Assembly (NCBI RefSeq): GCF_019320115.1
Contig: NC_089591.1
Coordinates: 58,951,702-59,015,701 of the forward strand
DNA: 64,000 nt
Direction of reading: 5' to 3'
From: Miscanthus floridulus
Taxonomy: Eukaryota; Streptophyta; Magnoliopsida; Poales; Poaceae
Position 1 is the first letter of the stretch, and each line of letters opens with the position of its first letter. This document shows positions 1-11,482 of this stretch, piece after piece. The notes beneath the pieces are model-generated. The model was given only the letters and a program-made list of their open reading frames with translations, ran no database searches and was not told the origin of the DNA. Both the position numbers and the translations under genes were made by a program.

Positions 1-72
1 TGTAACAACAAAGTGGGAAATAAACATCATAAAAAACAAATATTGAGTTAACTTCGTAAATCTACCTACTAA

Positions 73-255
73 GGCTTCGTTTGGATCCTTCGGATTTGGA
101 GAATCCAGATAGAAAAAATCTCACAATCCTAGATTCTCATCCAAACAGGCTAGATTTTATAGGGATATTAATTCACATATTTTTAGAATCTCGAAATCCA
201 ATAAAAATGTTAGGATGTTTTTGTCCGGATTCTCAAAATCCATCCAAACAACATC
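73..255. mobile_element. Tourist-like MITE
   Basis: The ends are imperfect inverted repeats (GGCTTCGTTTGGAT on the left, and GATGTTGTTTGGAT when the right end is read in reverse). The trinucleotide TAA flanks both sides, at 70-72 and 256-258. A TAA/TTA duplication with a G-rich terminal repeat is the hallmark of PIF/Harbinger-derived Tourist MITEs. The interior is AT-rich and has no coding potential. Length is 183 bp. Family assignment is inference from terminus and target duplication. Confidence 0.6.
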
Positions 256-442
256 TAAGTCCTTTCATGAAAATGGTATGTGATGAATTTAGAGCTGCAA
301 AGATCAGGGATGGTCATCTCCTAGATGACCTATTCCCACAATGAGGTTTTCCACAAAGATTTCTCCAAAAGGATTTTCATATCTCATATTGTCGCATTCT
401 AGTTTCAATAGTTTTTCGGAGTATATGGAGCTGAAAAAAAGA
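256..442. other. Unassigned AT-rich spacer
   Basis: No gene or repeat edge can be supported between the MITE and the fucosyltransferase remnant. Confidence 0.3.
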
Positions 443-1282
443 CTAACACATGAGTTTGAACATGTGATGCAAGCAATGCAACAACACTATCTCTAGTTTT
501 TTTAATCGCTCCACTAACTGCACACCCAGCGGCAAGTCCTCGCAGTGTCGGATGTGGCGCACCATCCTGCCAGAGTCACCATTGACCTTGGCCCGACAAT
601 TATAGTTCGGCGACGCATGGAAGCACGGCTCGATGGTAGCGGGGCGCTGGCACAGCGTGCCAGGCGCCTTGCCATCGACGGGGCTCATGAGCACCCACGG
701 TCTCAGACCCGCTAGCCCCTGACTGACGTATCCAAATGTGGAGACGGTGGTGGTGACCACCGCGTTCGAGAAGCTGAGCAGCACCATCTCCGTGAGGGCC
801 TTCTGGTTGTGTCGCTGCTCGCTAGATTGCTGCCAGCCCAGTTGCGTAGGCTGGTACACGCTCACCACCTCCTAGCCCGACGGTTCGTGCTCGTGGTACA
901 GGCCCCTGAGCTTCTCAGAGTACTCACCATGCAGGGACACAATGAGTACGACCTTCTGTTTTGCCGGCTGGCCATTGGAGACTTGCCCGGCGCTGGTGGC
1001 TTTGTCGTCCGTGGGCACACCGACGCCGGGCCGGATGTCCTCGCACTGCGAGGAGTTGAGGATCTGGCCATAGAGCTTGTCGGTGGAGATGGGTGCCCAC
1101 CACGGGAACTTGTGCACCTCGCGCTCGTCCGCCTCGGTGAAGTATGAGTAGTGGTATCGTGTCACCATGTCCCACACCGTGTTGCTCGGGTTGAATAGGT
1201 AACGGCTGAGGTGATGGAACACGACGTCGCGGCGCGGGAACATCCGCGTGAGCTCCCCCTCGTGGCGTGGGATCAACACGGT
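443..1282 (-). pseudogene. Xyloglucan fucosyltransferase (GT37) C-terminal remnant
   Basis: Read on the minus strand this gives the C-terminal part of a plant Golgi alpha-1,2-fucosyltransferase (FUT/GT37), the family that adds fucose to xyloglucan or arabinogalactan side chains. Recognisable family blocks are VFHHLSRYLFNPSN and VWDMVTRYHYSY near 1150-1230, VVLIVSLHGEYSEKL near 930, and VSVYQPTQ, HNQKALTEM, STFGYVSQGLAGL and PWVL at 868-680, followed by EPCFHASPNYNCRAK. One in-frame TAG at 872-874 separates the two halves; they share a frame, so this is a nonsense mutation and not a frameshift. The catalytic N-terminal two thirds is missing: homology stops at about 1282 and the sequence turns AT-rich. 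It is a truncated pseudogene. A second, N-terminal scrap of the same family lies on the plus strand near 12,300. Confidence 0.8.
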
Positions 1283-1699
1283 TATCTGCGGAATTTCTAT
1301 TGTGCACTATTTTTGACCAAGTTATCTACGGAATTTGGAAAAGTGTTCTATAAAGAAGTTGTGGAGAATTTTATAAGCTTTCCAACGATATAAGCTACAA
1401 CTTCATTGGATTAACAGAATAAGAGTTACAGCTGTTTTACGACGCTACTGTTTTTCTGCTCGTGAGGAATTTCAGATTTCTTGTTCTTGCCCATACACAG
1501 GAGTATCATTGGGATGACAGAACGTCTTGATACTAGTTAACTCATCTAGAAGGAGGTGCAAGCTATACTTTGGTGCCCCCTAGTTTATATTTTCTTAAGG
1601 GGGTAGCCAAGTAAAGAATTTGCAAGATGAAGTGTCCTACATTCTTGTTTGCGCAGCAGAAGCGTGGTGGTATCCAAAGATGTGAGAGAAACTCAGAGT
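1283..1699. other. Non-genic AT-rich stretch
   Basis: No reading frame, RNA gene or clear repeat boundary is visible. It links the GT37 remnant to the decayed gypsy fragment and may be an unrecognised part of that retroelement. Confidence 0.3.
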
Positions 1700-2028
1700 T
1701 TCAATGAGGTTTGATTGAAGGTTCAAGGAAGGTTTAACCAAGATTATCAAGATTTTGGTAGAGTTACTAGAGAAGCTTTTAAGTTAGTTTGGATCAAGAG
1801 ACCTCAACTAAGTGTTTGAAGGAATCCAAGAAGAGGTTGGAGTAAAACCTAAGTATTAGCTTTGCCAGATCCATTCGAGAGTTTCATATCTACAATGATG
1901 GACCTTGTCAAGGTGTGGAATGTGTCCTTATACAAGAAGAAAAGAAGTGGCTTGTTCACTAAGTCAACTAAGAAAGCATGAGTTGAACTACCTAGCATGT
2001 GATCTAGAGTTATCCATTGTGAAGCATG
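1700..2028 (+). mobile_element. Decayed Ty3/gypsy RT-RNase H fragment
   Basis: Translating the plus strand in shifting frames gives pieces of the reverse transcriptase to RNase H junction of a gypsy polyprotein. These include a phrase like FHIYND for the RNase H start near 1888, GVECVLIQE, and KHELNYLACDLELSIV near 1975-2025, which matches the family block KHExNYPTHDLELAAVV. Stops and at least one frameshift interrupt it. The fragment ends exactly where the Sirevirus LTR begins at 2029, so the LTR element inserted into RNase H or the junction formed by later deletion. The continuation of the domain is not found at the far side. Confidence 0.6.
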
Positions 2029-2870
2029 TGAAAGGATCAAGATGCCCAAGAGGGGTGTGAATTGGGCTAATTCTAAATTTGTTTGCAATAATTAAACTCT
2101 ACGCTTAGCCCAATTAACCCCTTGTGCCTAGAAAGTGTTTCTATTGATCTAACGCACAAAAGTTTAGCACCCTAAGTTTCAATCCTACTCTAGCATGGTA
2201 ATTCTAGGAGTGTAAATGACAAGAATTGAATTGCTCAAAGTAAATGTTCAAAGTAAAGAGAGAAGGAGGAACGCGGCAATGTTTTGCCGAGGTATCGTAG
2301 AGTCGCCACTCTCCACTAGTCCTCGTTGGAGCACCCGCGCAAGGGTGTAGCTCCCCCTTGATCCGCGCATGGATCAAGTGCTCTCTATGGGTTGATTCTT
2401 CGACACTCCGTCGCACTAAATCACCCACAACCGCTCACAACTTGAGTTGGGTCATCCACAAGCTCTACCGGATGATCACCAAGCTCTCCAATCACCACCA
2501 AGCTGTCTAGGTGATGGCGATCACCAAGAGTAATAAGTACGTACTTTCACTTGACCACGACAAGCCTAATGAGAAAGGTGGATGCACACTTTGCTACTCT
2601 TGATCTCACTAATGAGGGCTCTCTTTGGGATTCTCAAATCTCAATCACCTCGCTAGGACCTTGCTCTTCTTGCACTCTCAAAGGTGTTTCTCAGCTGTTG
2701 GAATGAGCAAAAGTACCCCCACACATGAATGGAGGAAGTATTTATAACATGGGCTGAAAAATGAACCGTTATGTGCCTCTGCGGGGTGACCGGATGCTCC
2801 GGTCAAGTTGACCAGACGCGCCGATCAGTTCACCCCCAACTCTAGTGTTTACAGTGTGACTGGACGCTGG
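2029..2870 (-). repeat. Sirevirus (Ty1/copia) LTR, 3' copy, partial
   Basis: It begins TGAAAGGATCAAG on the plus strand, which is the CCTTTCA end of a minus-oriented LTR. Bases 2029-2508 match 4183-4650 closely. The remaining part, 2509-2870, carries a minus-strand TATA-like TATAAATA near 2740 and the GACCGGA-type short repeats common in U3 of these elements. It runs directly into the gag frame near 2850-2870, so the 5' end of U3, the polypurine tract and all of pol have been deleted. No target duplication matches across the element. Confidence 0.65.
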
Positions 2871-4129
2871 CCATCATTACTAGCGTGTTCATCACCACTA
2901 CTCTCATCATCATTTGATACCTTGCGTTCACCCTTAGCCATAAGGCATAGGTGTGTAGAGGGTGATGGCGATGGTGGCGGTGAAGATGATGAAGAGTCAA
3001 TAACAATGGCGGCCACCTTCTTGTTGTCACTATCATCATCGAATGAGCCACTAGATGAATCAATGTCCGTGAGCCAATCATCGACGATGTATGCATTTCC
3101 ACTCTTCTTCTTCTTATGGAAGTCCTTCTTGCCATCTCTCTTCTTGTATGGCTTGTCTTTCTTCTTCTCATCTTCATCACTTGAGTCATCTTTCTTGCCC
3201 TTGTTCTTGTTCTTAAACTTGTCTTTCTTGGACTTTGTGCATTGGTGAGCTAGATGATCAAGTTCTCCACAATTATAGCAATCTATCTTAGAGATTGGCT
3301 TCCTTCTAGAGCTAGTGAAGAACTTCTTGCCATCAAACTTGATGCCACTCTTGTTGAGCTTCTTTAACATCTTGGTGGTTTTTCTCACCATGAGAGCAAG
3401 GCTTGCATCATCAACTTCATCATCACTTGAGCTCTCATACTCAAGCCTTGCTTTGCCCTTCTCTTGACTAGCTTTGAATGCTAAGTCCTTTTCTTTCTTC
3501 TTGTTAGAGGATGAGCCATCTTGAGGTGTGATGTGCATATACATCTCATGAGCATTGATCTTTCCCAAGATTTGTGTTGGTGTAGCGGTGGAAAGATCAC
3601 CTTGATAAAGCATGATCACAATATGCCTATATTTGTCAATGGGGAGGACACTCAAGATCTTTCTTACAACATCGGATGGTTGCATTTGAGTTAGTCCAAG
3701 CCCATTGACTTCCTCTACAGGAATATTCAAACGTGAATACATTTCATTAGTACATTCTTTAGGAAACATTTCAACAGAGTTAAGCTTTTTCATGACAAGA
3801 TGATAGCGTTCCTCACGCTCACTCTTTGTTCTCTCATGGAGCGCACAAACGTTCGACCATAGTGCATGAGCATCTTTATGGTTCCTCACCCGGTTGAACA
3901 CATCTTTACAAAGGCCTCTAAATATGGTGTTTCTAGCCTTTGCATTCCATTTTTCATAATTCAACTCATCGCCTTGTAGGTTAGTAGCATCCCGAGGTTT
4001 TGGGAAGCCTTGTGAGGCGGCTCTAAGTATTCCAACATCTAGAGCTTCTAAGTACGCCTCCATGCGAATTTTCCAATATGGAAAATCACCCCCCTCAAAG
4101 ATAGGAGGAGGTCCATCCCCATGAGATAT
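2849..4129 (-). pseudogene. Sirevirus gag, truncated and without pol
   Basis: A minus-strand frame of about 425 codons encodes a copia-type gag nucleocapsid. A gag-polypeptide/UBN2-like helical region occupies the first ~180 residues. An acidic and lysine-rich linker follows, then a CCHC zinc knuckle (CYNCGELDHLAHQC, C-x2-C-x4-H-x4-C, near 3246-3287), then a Ser/Asp/Lys-rich tail. The protein packages retrotransposon RNA. The first in-frame ATG is at 4063, but family resemblance and the open frame extend upstream to 4129. There the codon at the expected start (4127-4129) is ATA, so the normal start appears lost. The C terminus is artificial: the last few codons read into LTR sequence at a deletion junction. 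No protease, integrase or RT follows. Confidence 0.75.
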
Positions 4130-4168
4130 CTTTCTCTAGGCGGTTAAGCCTAAATACGTGAGCACGAG

Positions 4169-4180
4169 GCACTAATACCA
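4169..4180 (-). other. Primer binding site of the gag-only element
   Basis: Minus-strand TGGTATTAGTGC lies two bases inside the LTR edge at 4183. It differs by two bases from the usual initiator-methionine tRNA complement TGGTATCAGAGC used by plant copia elements. It fixes the element orientation as minus strand. Confidence 0.6.
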
Positions 4181-4182
4181 AT

Positions 4183-4650
4183 TGAAAGGATCAAGATGCC
4201 CAAGAGGGAGGGAGGGTAAATTGGGCTAATTCTAAATTTCTTTGTAATAATTAAACTCTACGGTTAGCCCAATTAACCCCTTGTGCCTAGAATGTGTTTC
4301 TATTGATCTAACGCACGAAAGTTTAGCACCCTAAGTTCCAATCCTACTCTAGCATGGCAATTCTAGGAATGTAAATGACAAGAATTGAATTGCTCAAAGT
4401 AAAGAGAGAAGGAGGAACGCGGCGATGTTTTGCCGAGGTATCAGAGAGTCGCCATTCCCCACTAGTCCTCGTTGGAGCACCCGCGCAAGGGTGTAGCTCC
4501 CCCTTGATCCATTCAAGGATCAAGTGCTCTCTATGGGTTGATTCTTCGACACTCCGTCGCACTAAATCACCCACAACCGCTCACAACTTGAGTTGGGTCA
4601 TCCACAAGCTCTGTCGGATGATCACCAAGCTCTCCAATCACCACCAAGCC
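4183..4650 (-). repeat. Sirevirus LTR, 5' copy, R/U5 portion only
   Basis: It is the counterpart of 2029-2508 in the same orientation, with a few substitutions and small indels. It ends CCTTTCA on the minus strand beside the primer site. U3 is absent: at about 4650 the sequence switches to LTR sequence of the opposite orientation. Confidence 0.65.
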
Positions 4651-5043
4651 ATCATTTGATTCTGAGGTGATTGGTTTTCATTGGTATTCATTCTTGTGAT
4701 TGATTGGTTCACTCCTTGACTTGGCGGTATAACCATCTTACTCACTCTCTTTATATTACCATAAACTAGTTATCAAGCTCTTTAGTATAGCTAGTTGTGA
4801 GAGCTTGTTAGTTTAGTTAGTGTGACTCTTTAGTTAGTCTTTGATAGCACACTAACTTAGTGTAGTGACATAGCCATTATGTGGAAAGTAACTATAGAAA
4901 CTAGAATTGTGGTAGGTGGCTTGCTTTTTAGTAGGCTAGCGCAACACTTGCTTCACCTCATAATTATCTAACCGGTTTGTTAAGTGTTGTTGTAGAAATT
5001 TTTAATAGGCTATTCACCCCCCTCTAGCCATTAGGACATTTCA
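4651..5043 (+). repeat. Plus-oriented Sirevirus LTR 3' end
   Basis: This is the terminal ~390 bp of a Ji/Opie-like LTR reading on the plus strand and ending CCATTAGGACATTTCA. The same ending recurs at 11483-11717. It abuts an oppositely oriented LTR at 4650, forming an inverted junction, and a further LTR fragment at 5044. Confidence 0.6.
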
Positions 5044-5508
5044 GCCGCCACCTAGATGGCTTGGTACAGCGAGGATCGTCGAGCGGAGGAAGGTGATTGT
5101 CTCTAGCTCCGATCGTGGTGATTGTGAGGGGTTCTTGACCTTTTCCCGGCGGAGAGTCAAAAAGGTACTCTAGTGGATTGCTCGTAGCTTGTGGATTCCA
5201 ATCTTGTGTTGGTTGTGCGGCACCTGATTGCGGATTAGGCGTGTGAAGCCTATTAGCACGTGAACCTTCAAGTGGGTGAATCGCTATAACGGGGACGTAG
5301 CTTGCCGACAAGCAAGTGAAGCTCGAAGGAAAAATCTTTGGGTCATCATAGTCTCTAAGGATTTCATTGGTTTTCATTGTGTTTGATTAATTGTCTCTTG
5401 CCACGGCGGTATAGCCCTCACTACCTCTTGCATTTACATTTCTAGTGTAGCTAAGCTCTTTAGTGTAACTAGTTTTGAGAGCTAGCTTGTGTCTTGTTAG
5501 TTTGGTTA
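5044..5508 (+). repeat. Sirevirus LTR, left part, split by solo LTR
   Basis: Plus-oriented LTR sequence related to 4651-5043, starting further upstream in the repeat. It stops at ...TTTGGTTA, where a Tekay-type LTR begins. The missing continuation (GTGTGACC...) resumes at 11487, so this piece and 11483-11717 are one LTR interrupted by an insertion. Confidence 0.65.
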
Positions 5509-8500
5509 TGTAACACCCCTAGTGTTACTAGCTTGCTTAGCATCGATATTTAGGTACGAGAGGGATTAGCCAAACAATTTTTGGGTTTCAGAAATTTATG
5601 ACGCATGTGAAATGATAAGTCATTTTAATTGTTTGGCACAAAAAACAATTTATATAAACAAAAATAAAATATAACTTGTGTGTAATACTTAAGTAAAGAT
5701 GACGAGCAAGTGGTGTAGTTAAAGATGCAGCTATAATTTGTGAAAACAAATGTGGTTAACTAGTGTTATTGGGAGCTCAAAGATCAAATATGAATTAAGA
5801 TAAGCTTTTTCCGTTAAGTCGGCAAATACTTGAATTTATATTTAAAGTACCATTTTTGGTGAATTATATTGAGCAAAATAGTTAAATAGTGCTTAAATAT
5901 TTTGCTCCTACGGATTAGTATAAGGTATGGACTATTGCATGAAGTAATTTTTGGTTGAAGTTAACAAGGTTTAGATCTATTAAAAATTGCCACAAAAGAG
6001 TTAATGGTTACTTAACCTCAATTGAAATCTTTAACTTTTCTAAGTATGGAAAAGTAGTAAGACAATGTTATTTTGATATTTAATTTCTAACAAAAATATT
6101 TAAACACTAGCTGCATATTTTTGTATTGTTGATTGCATCAAAGTGAGTACATGAGCATGGTGTAGGTCAAAGTTGTGTTGGTTGTCATGTGGAACTCGTA
6201 AAAATTGCCCAAAATCCCTTAGAACGTGTGACAGATCATGTTTTGGGGCTCTGTTCATGAACTGGCGCCAGCACGACGAGCTCATTTTGGCATGCTTCTA
6301 TCTCCCTCTCCAATTGCTCTCGAGGCATGAGGTTTGCTTCGCTAGCTAGTGGGTAGTACCGGCCTCGGGTTAGCGTAGTTAGTTGGGCTTTAGTTGAGTT
6401 AATCGACAACCTTTGGTTCACTTTAAAATTCGTGTGTGTCACTGATAGCAGCCACTCGACCGGAGTTCACGGTCACCGTGTGCACGCGCGTGGTGGGCGC
6501 TGGGCTCGGCTGTTGCCGGCCATAGCTTTCTCCCTATGGGCCGGCGCGTATGCAGCTGTCGCGTGCCAACTAACGCCGCGGTGTGTCTCTCGCCTCTCCT
6601 TGCCTCTTGCTAGCCAACCCACGCCGTGCCGCTAGGCCACGCGCAGGTCTGGGCCAATGCTACGGCGGCCGCCGTCTGCCGACGTGGCGGGCGTCTCAGC
6701 GGCACATTTCACCTACCCGCCCTCCGGTTCATCTACCGTGAGCCAGTGCCGCTGCCACTGCATCGTGGCCATCCGGTCCTCTGCCTTGCTTGTCTCGCTC
6801 GACGACACCTACGGGCCCACTCGGGTCTCGCTGCTTCAGGCCATGTGTAGCACGCCAAGCTCTTCCTTGCCTCATCAGCTAGGAGCACGTGCTTGTACCG
6901 TTCCATTTTAACCCACTTGGCCCACCCGTGTGTCTCTTCGTGACATGGCAGCAGCAGGGGCACCGCACTTCCTGCTCTCTCTATTCACCTTGCTCGAGGC
7001 TCCGTAGTTTGATTCCTCGCACCAGCAAGTAGCCTAGGAGGTTATCTAGTAGCCTGGCCACCAAGGCGTAGCTGGGCATTGTGGTCGGCCAATTTTGGTG
7101 TCTTGATTGTCGTTGGTCGAGACACCGCCGTGAACTTGAACTTTGGGGAGAGGTATGATTGGGGCGGTAGTAGTTCGATTGTTTATAACCATCAACTCGC
7201 CTTGAACCCCTCCATTCGGTGTTCGCGCTGTTTTGTGCAGGATGTTCATCAGCAGTGCGGTGACACGCCGGTGACGCGCTCAGGCCGCAGCTGCACGGAG
7301 CGGTCGCACGTGGCCAAGCCACCTCGGCACTCCTCCGCCTCAACCGCCACCGCAGCATGAATTCCGGTGAGCTACTGGTGCTTACCCGCTATCTTCACCA
7401 CCTGATAGTGTCATAGGTCATTGGGATGGGCACGCCGCCGCTGCTCGTGTCTGTGCGTAGCAGTGCGGTATGATTGGGGCGGTAGCAGTGCGGTTAGCCA
7501 CACGATGCCGCTGCTCGTGTCTGTGCGTCGCCGAGTCCTTAACCGCTGCCTACCCCTGCGAGTTGAGCCGTAATGAGTGATCGGCCCTTTTGGCCTGCCG
7601 TTGTGGGTCTTTGTTGCCAGGTGTAACCACCGTTGCCGCCGGTGAGCTGTGCCATCGCGAGCGGGCGTGCCACGGATCGCCCCGTTGCAAAGACAACATT
7701 TCGCGGGGTGTTTTGTGCAAAGCTCTAGTCTGGTGAAACAGTGCCGCACTGTTTCGCTATTCTAAGAGTGCGAGTTCTCTTTTGCAAATTGGGCAAGCGC
7801 GTGTGGGCTCCTCGTCGTGGGCCTCTTGGTGGGCCGGCCTGCTATGCGCGTGGCCGCTCCCACGTGAGGCGCTTAGGTTGCTGGGCCGAATCGTTGGCCA
7901 CCGGCCCTTTTCTTTTTCTAAAGCGTTTTCTAATTTAGTTTCTTAAGGTAAATTTGTAAAGTCAAGATAAATTTGTGTAGATGTCCATAAATTATGAAAC
8001 CAATTTTGTTAGGCCCGTAAAATCATGACCTATCTGCTAATATATTTTGTTCACATAGTTTTATAATATTCTTAGGAGTTATATAATTAAATTGAGATAC
8101 TTAATATTTTCAAAATATAAACTTGTAGGATTTGTTGTGATAAATTGGTGATAGTGTTGGCTTTGAAACTTTCACAGTAAATTCCTCATATTATTACGTG
8201 CATACTGTAATTTTTGTAGCTCCATAGGAATTAGTTTGTTAAGGTAACTAAATAAGTCCTAGTACGAAGATATATATTTAATCAATCAAATGTCAAAAAT
8301 AATTGGGGGTTTGTAGAACAAAAACATTTTTCGAAAATAAGCCTTACTTGGCGATGTGGATACGTAGACTAGTATGTTAGTCATTAAGCTAGCTCGTTAG
8401 CTCGCTAAGCGTAATCGTATTATAGAGTTATAGTTACCATTGATTAATTGTGTCTCTGTGTTGCATCCACGTCTATCATAATAGGAACAATGATAGATCG

Positions 8501-9381
8501 TGGAGATGATCGAAGCAGCAGAAAAAATTGTGCCTTGATGATCGTGTCACCATGATGGAATGCTAACTTTTGATTATATCTTACATAGACAAGCCCTAGT
8601 GCATAACCCCTATTATTCTGCTATATATATATATATATCCTTATCCTATGAGTTTTACTAGTATGACAGGATCGTGTAGATTGTTATGCTATAGGACTCC
8701 GTAGAAGTCGAGTGATTATCTGTCACTCACGAGAGATAGAAAAACTATTATTGTTGTTATTATATTACTATCATCTGGAATATATACATGAATGATAATT
8801 GGAGACTGAGCGAAATGGTATTTTGGATCTGGACTTGGTTTGGCATTCGAGCGAGGCTCGGATTACGCTTGTTCCGCCTATGTCGATTGAGGACCGTCCG
8901 TTGTATTGAATTCTAGTCAGGTCACAGACTTATTATTCTGGACACATACTTGCTTATGAGAGCGGGAAGGCTCATTGCTCTCTTGTCATGGGTTCTGGCT
9001 CTTTCTGAACCGACTGATTGGAGGTGGAGATGGTAGAGGTCTAAGCACCACACTGAGTCCGGGACTTAGGTGTAGGGGCTTGGAGTCTAAGTTTGAACGA
9101 AGACCTGGACCCCTTGACAGGAGAGTGGTGGGTTGGTCCTGCTTGTGCCTAGAGTACAAGCAGGGCATGTGTTTCGGGGTGCCCAGCTTGGATACATTGG
9201 TTCACGAAACGCCGTGTGATACGGTACGACTTGGCTACAATCTAGCACTGTAGTAAGAACTAGAATATGAAAGATGGTAAAATAGTTTTGATTGCTTACC
9301 ACCTACTTGAAAGTAGCACATGTGCTTACATAGAATGGTTAGTTAATGAACTAATGATGACTGCTAATGAAATTGAATATA

Positions 9382-10849
9382 GGCAAAATTTGCTACAGGA
9401 CATGCCAAAGTGCCCCCTCTTTGCTAGCGGACATGCAAAATTTAGCGATTTGCTGGTGGACACTCTAGTTCCTTACAAATTTGCTGATGGACACTAGACC
9501 GAATAAAATATTCATTTTTGGGCTTTCAAGGAGAGAGAAGCACGGGAAATGTCCTTTCTACCCCTGGCTGTTTCTTCTACCTTGGTCTCCTTCCTCTGGC
9601 CACGACGGCGCGAAGCCCACGCATGGTAAAACTGTGATCACTGGGCTTGACTTCAGCTGATGTGGCATTTAATGGCTACGTGGCGCGATAGGATTGGCTC
9701 ATATAGGTGATGTGGCCTCACCTTTGACTGGTTGACCGGTGGTCAACATAGGATCTGAACTACCCATCTCAGATCGGATGATCGTGGTTCGCTGCCTTTG
9801 TGTCCAGGAAGACAGAAGCAACGGTGATGGCTTGGCTTAGAGCTCCGGCGAGGAAAGGGGACGGTGTTGTGGCTTTGAATCGAGCCCTTTGAGGGGTAGG
9901 GCGGACATGCCATGCCACTATGGTTCCAATGGAGGAAACGGGGTGGCGAAAGGAGGTGTGCACGGGGAGATCGATGATCTCGAGCTATGGTCGGCCATGG
10001 CGGCGGCGGCGATTCGAGGCACTGGAGCAAGAGAGGAGGCTCGAGGAGGGGAGGCATGGTGGCGGCGTGCGATCACGGTGCCGGTGCTTCCCTTAAATAG
10101 GGCGGGGAGGGGAAGGATGGCCGGGTCGCGGAACTTAAAAGCCAGTCGTCAATGGCCGCCGTGGTGGCAAGTGTGGTCGCTGCGGTGCGGGAGGGAGCTC
10201 GGGAGGGCGAGGCAGATGCGACGAGCAAAGAGGAGTCCAAGGGCGCTCTTTATAGGGGCGGAGGAGAGGAGGAGAGAGCCGGGTCATGAGCTTCACGTGC
10301 AGGCCGTCAATGGCGCCTCAACTCTGGCACGGCGCGTGCGGGATGAACAGATCGAGCGAGGGCGGGTGCGGCTGGTGGGTGTAGGCTCAGTCCACATGGG
10401 TGCGGTGGACATGGGGAGGAAGCCTGGGTGGCCACGCTGCCCCAGTAGCAGCAGCCATGGTGGCCATGCCGGTGGTGGCCCTGCTTGGCCATGGTGTTGC
10501 TTGGAGGGGGAGAGAGGAGGGAGGACACGGTGCGGCTCGGAGGAGGGGCGTAGCTGTCGTCGACGGTGGCGCTGTGGGGCTAAGGTGCTGCTCGGAGAGG
10601 GAGAAGGGAGGACGCGGTGCTGCTCGGAGCAGATGGGGAAGAAGAAAGAGGTGTAGAAGAAAGGACAGGGATAAATTGGACATTTTACCGCCCTTCTCTC
10701 TCCACAGCACCTAGAAATTAATATTTTATTGGATGGGGTGTCCACCAGCAAATTTGTTAGGAACCAGAGTGTCCACCAATAAATCGCCAAATTTTGCATG
10801 TCCGCTAGCAAAGAGGGGTCACTTTGCATGTCCTGTAGCAAATTTTGCC
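9382..10849. mobile_element. Non-autonomous Mutator-like element (MULE)
   Basis: Long terminal inverted repeats of roughly 130 bp (9382-9513 and 10718-10849) begin GGCAAAATTTGCTACAGGAC on both strands. They match at about nine in ten positions by eye. The element is flanked by a perfect 9-bp duplication TTGAATATA at 9373-9381 and 10850-10858, the length typical of Mutator. The interior (about 9540-10700) is GC-rich, unlike the surrounding LTR, which is the usual profile of Pack-MULE cargo. No transposase is present. Open frames such as 9889-10656 are low-complexity Arg/Gly-rich and I recognise no captured gene. It sits inside the Tekay solo LTR. Confidence 0.85.
10092..10320 (+). repeat. Imperfect tandem duplication inside the MULE
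   Basis: A segment containing CTTAAATAGGGCGGGGAGG, then GCCGGGTC and GTCAATGGC (10092-10160) recurs about 155 bp downstream as CTTTATAGGGGCGGAGGAG, GCCGGGTC and GTCAATGGC (10246-10318). Both copies carry a TATA-like motif beside a G-rich run. Confidence 0.45.
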
Positions 10850-11482
10850 TTGAATATAAGGATGCACGTGTTAGTAATGCTTCCGTAGATGCAATAACCC
10901 ACAAGCCAGATAGTCTTGCATATCCTTGGAGTCTTTTCTTTCCTCCTGATGGGTAAGCCTTGCGGAGTACAATTGAGTACTCAGAGTTTGTTCTATCCTG
11001 TTGCATTGCAGGTGACAGGAACATGTGGAGCTGACACTTATGTGTGGAAACCTCCTGGTAGGCTCAGCGAGAATTTCTTTAACGTTGTGGACATAGAGTT
11101 TATTTAAAACTTCCACCCAAAATGTTTTACAGTGGAAAAACTTATAACATGTTATGAGGTATATAACAGATCATCATGTTAATATTTAACTTGTCATTAA
11201 ATGATTTTAGTTTCGCTGAAACTCTGATAACATGGTTATATTCCGCTGTTATAAACAATAAATATTATACTCTGATGTTGCATGAAAAGTGATGTAAGAA
11301 ATGACTAAAATATTGTAAGCTTTATTATCCCATTTATGATCCTGTTGAAAAATGTGGATTTCCGGGTTCTCCCATGGGGTGTGCTCGACAGAACTGTTTA
11401 AATTAGCCCACTCTTGTGGTGTTTAGTGTCTAATGGAAGACAAGCACCTCGAAAGTGAGTTATTTTAGGTGGTTCTGCCACA

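Larger units (their letters stand above)
5509..11482 (+). mobile_element. Tekay-type Ty3/gypsy solo LTR (interrupted)
   Basis: It starts TGTAACACCCCTAGTG and ends GGTGGTTCTGCCACA, the same termini as the LTRs of the large element at 14954-28451 in reverse orientation. The block at 8960-9370 is clearly the reverse complement of 15480-15900. Without the inserted MULE it is about 4.5 kb, close to the other LTRs. Flanks are GGTTA on the left and TATTA on the right, a diverged 5-bp duplication. No internal region is attached, so it is a solo LTR formed by LTR-LTR recombination. The GC-rich stretch 6430-7900 corresponds to the GC-rich part of the other LTRs; its reading frames are not genes. Confidence 0.7.

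Noticed and set aside
2024..5048. Target duplication for the gag-only Sirevirus remnant
   Set aside because: Flanks GCATG and GCCGC do not match, and the right end is a composite of other LTR pieces.
9889..10656. 255-codon plus-strand frame inside the MULE
   Set aside because: Arg/Gly/Trp-rich composition with no domain and dense overlapping frames on the other strand; best explained by GC content.
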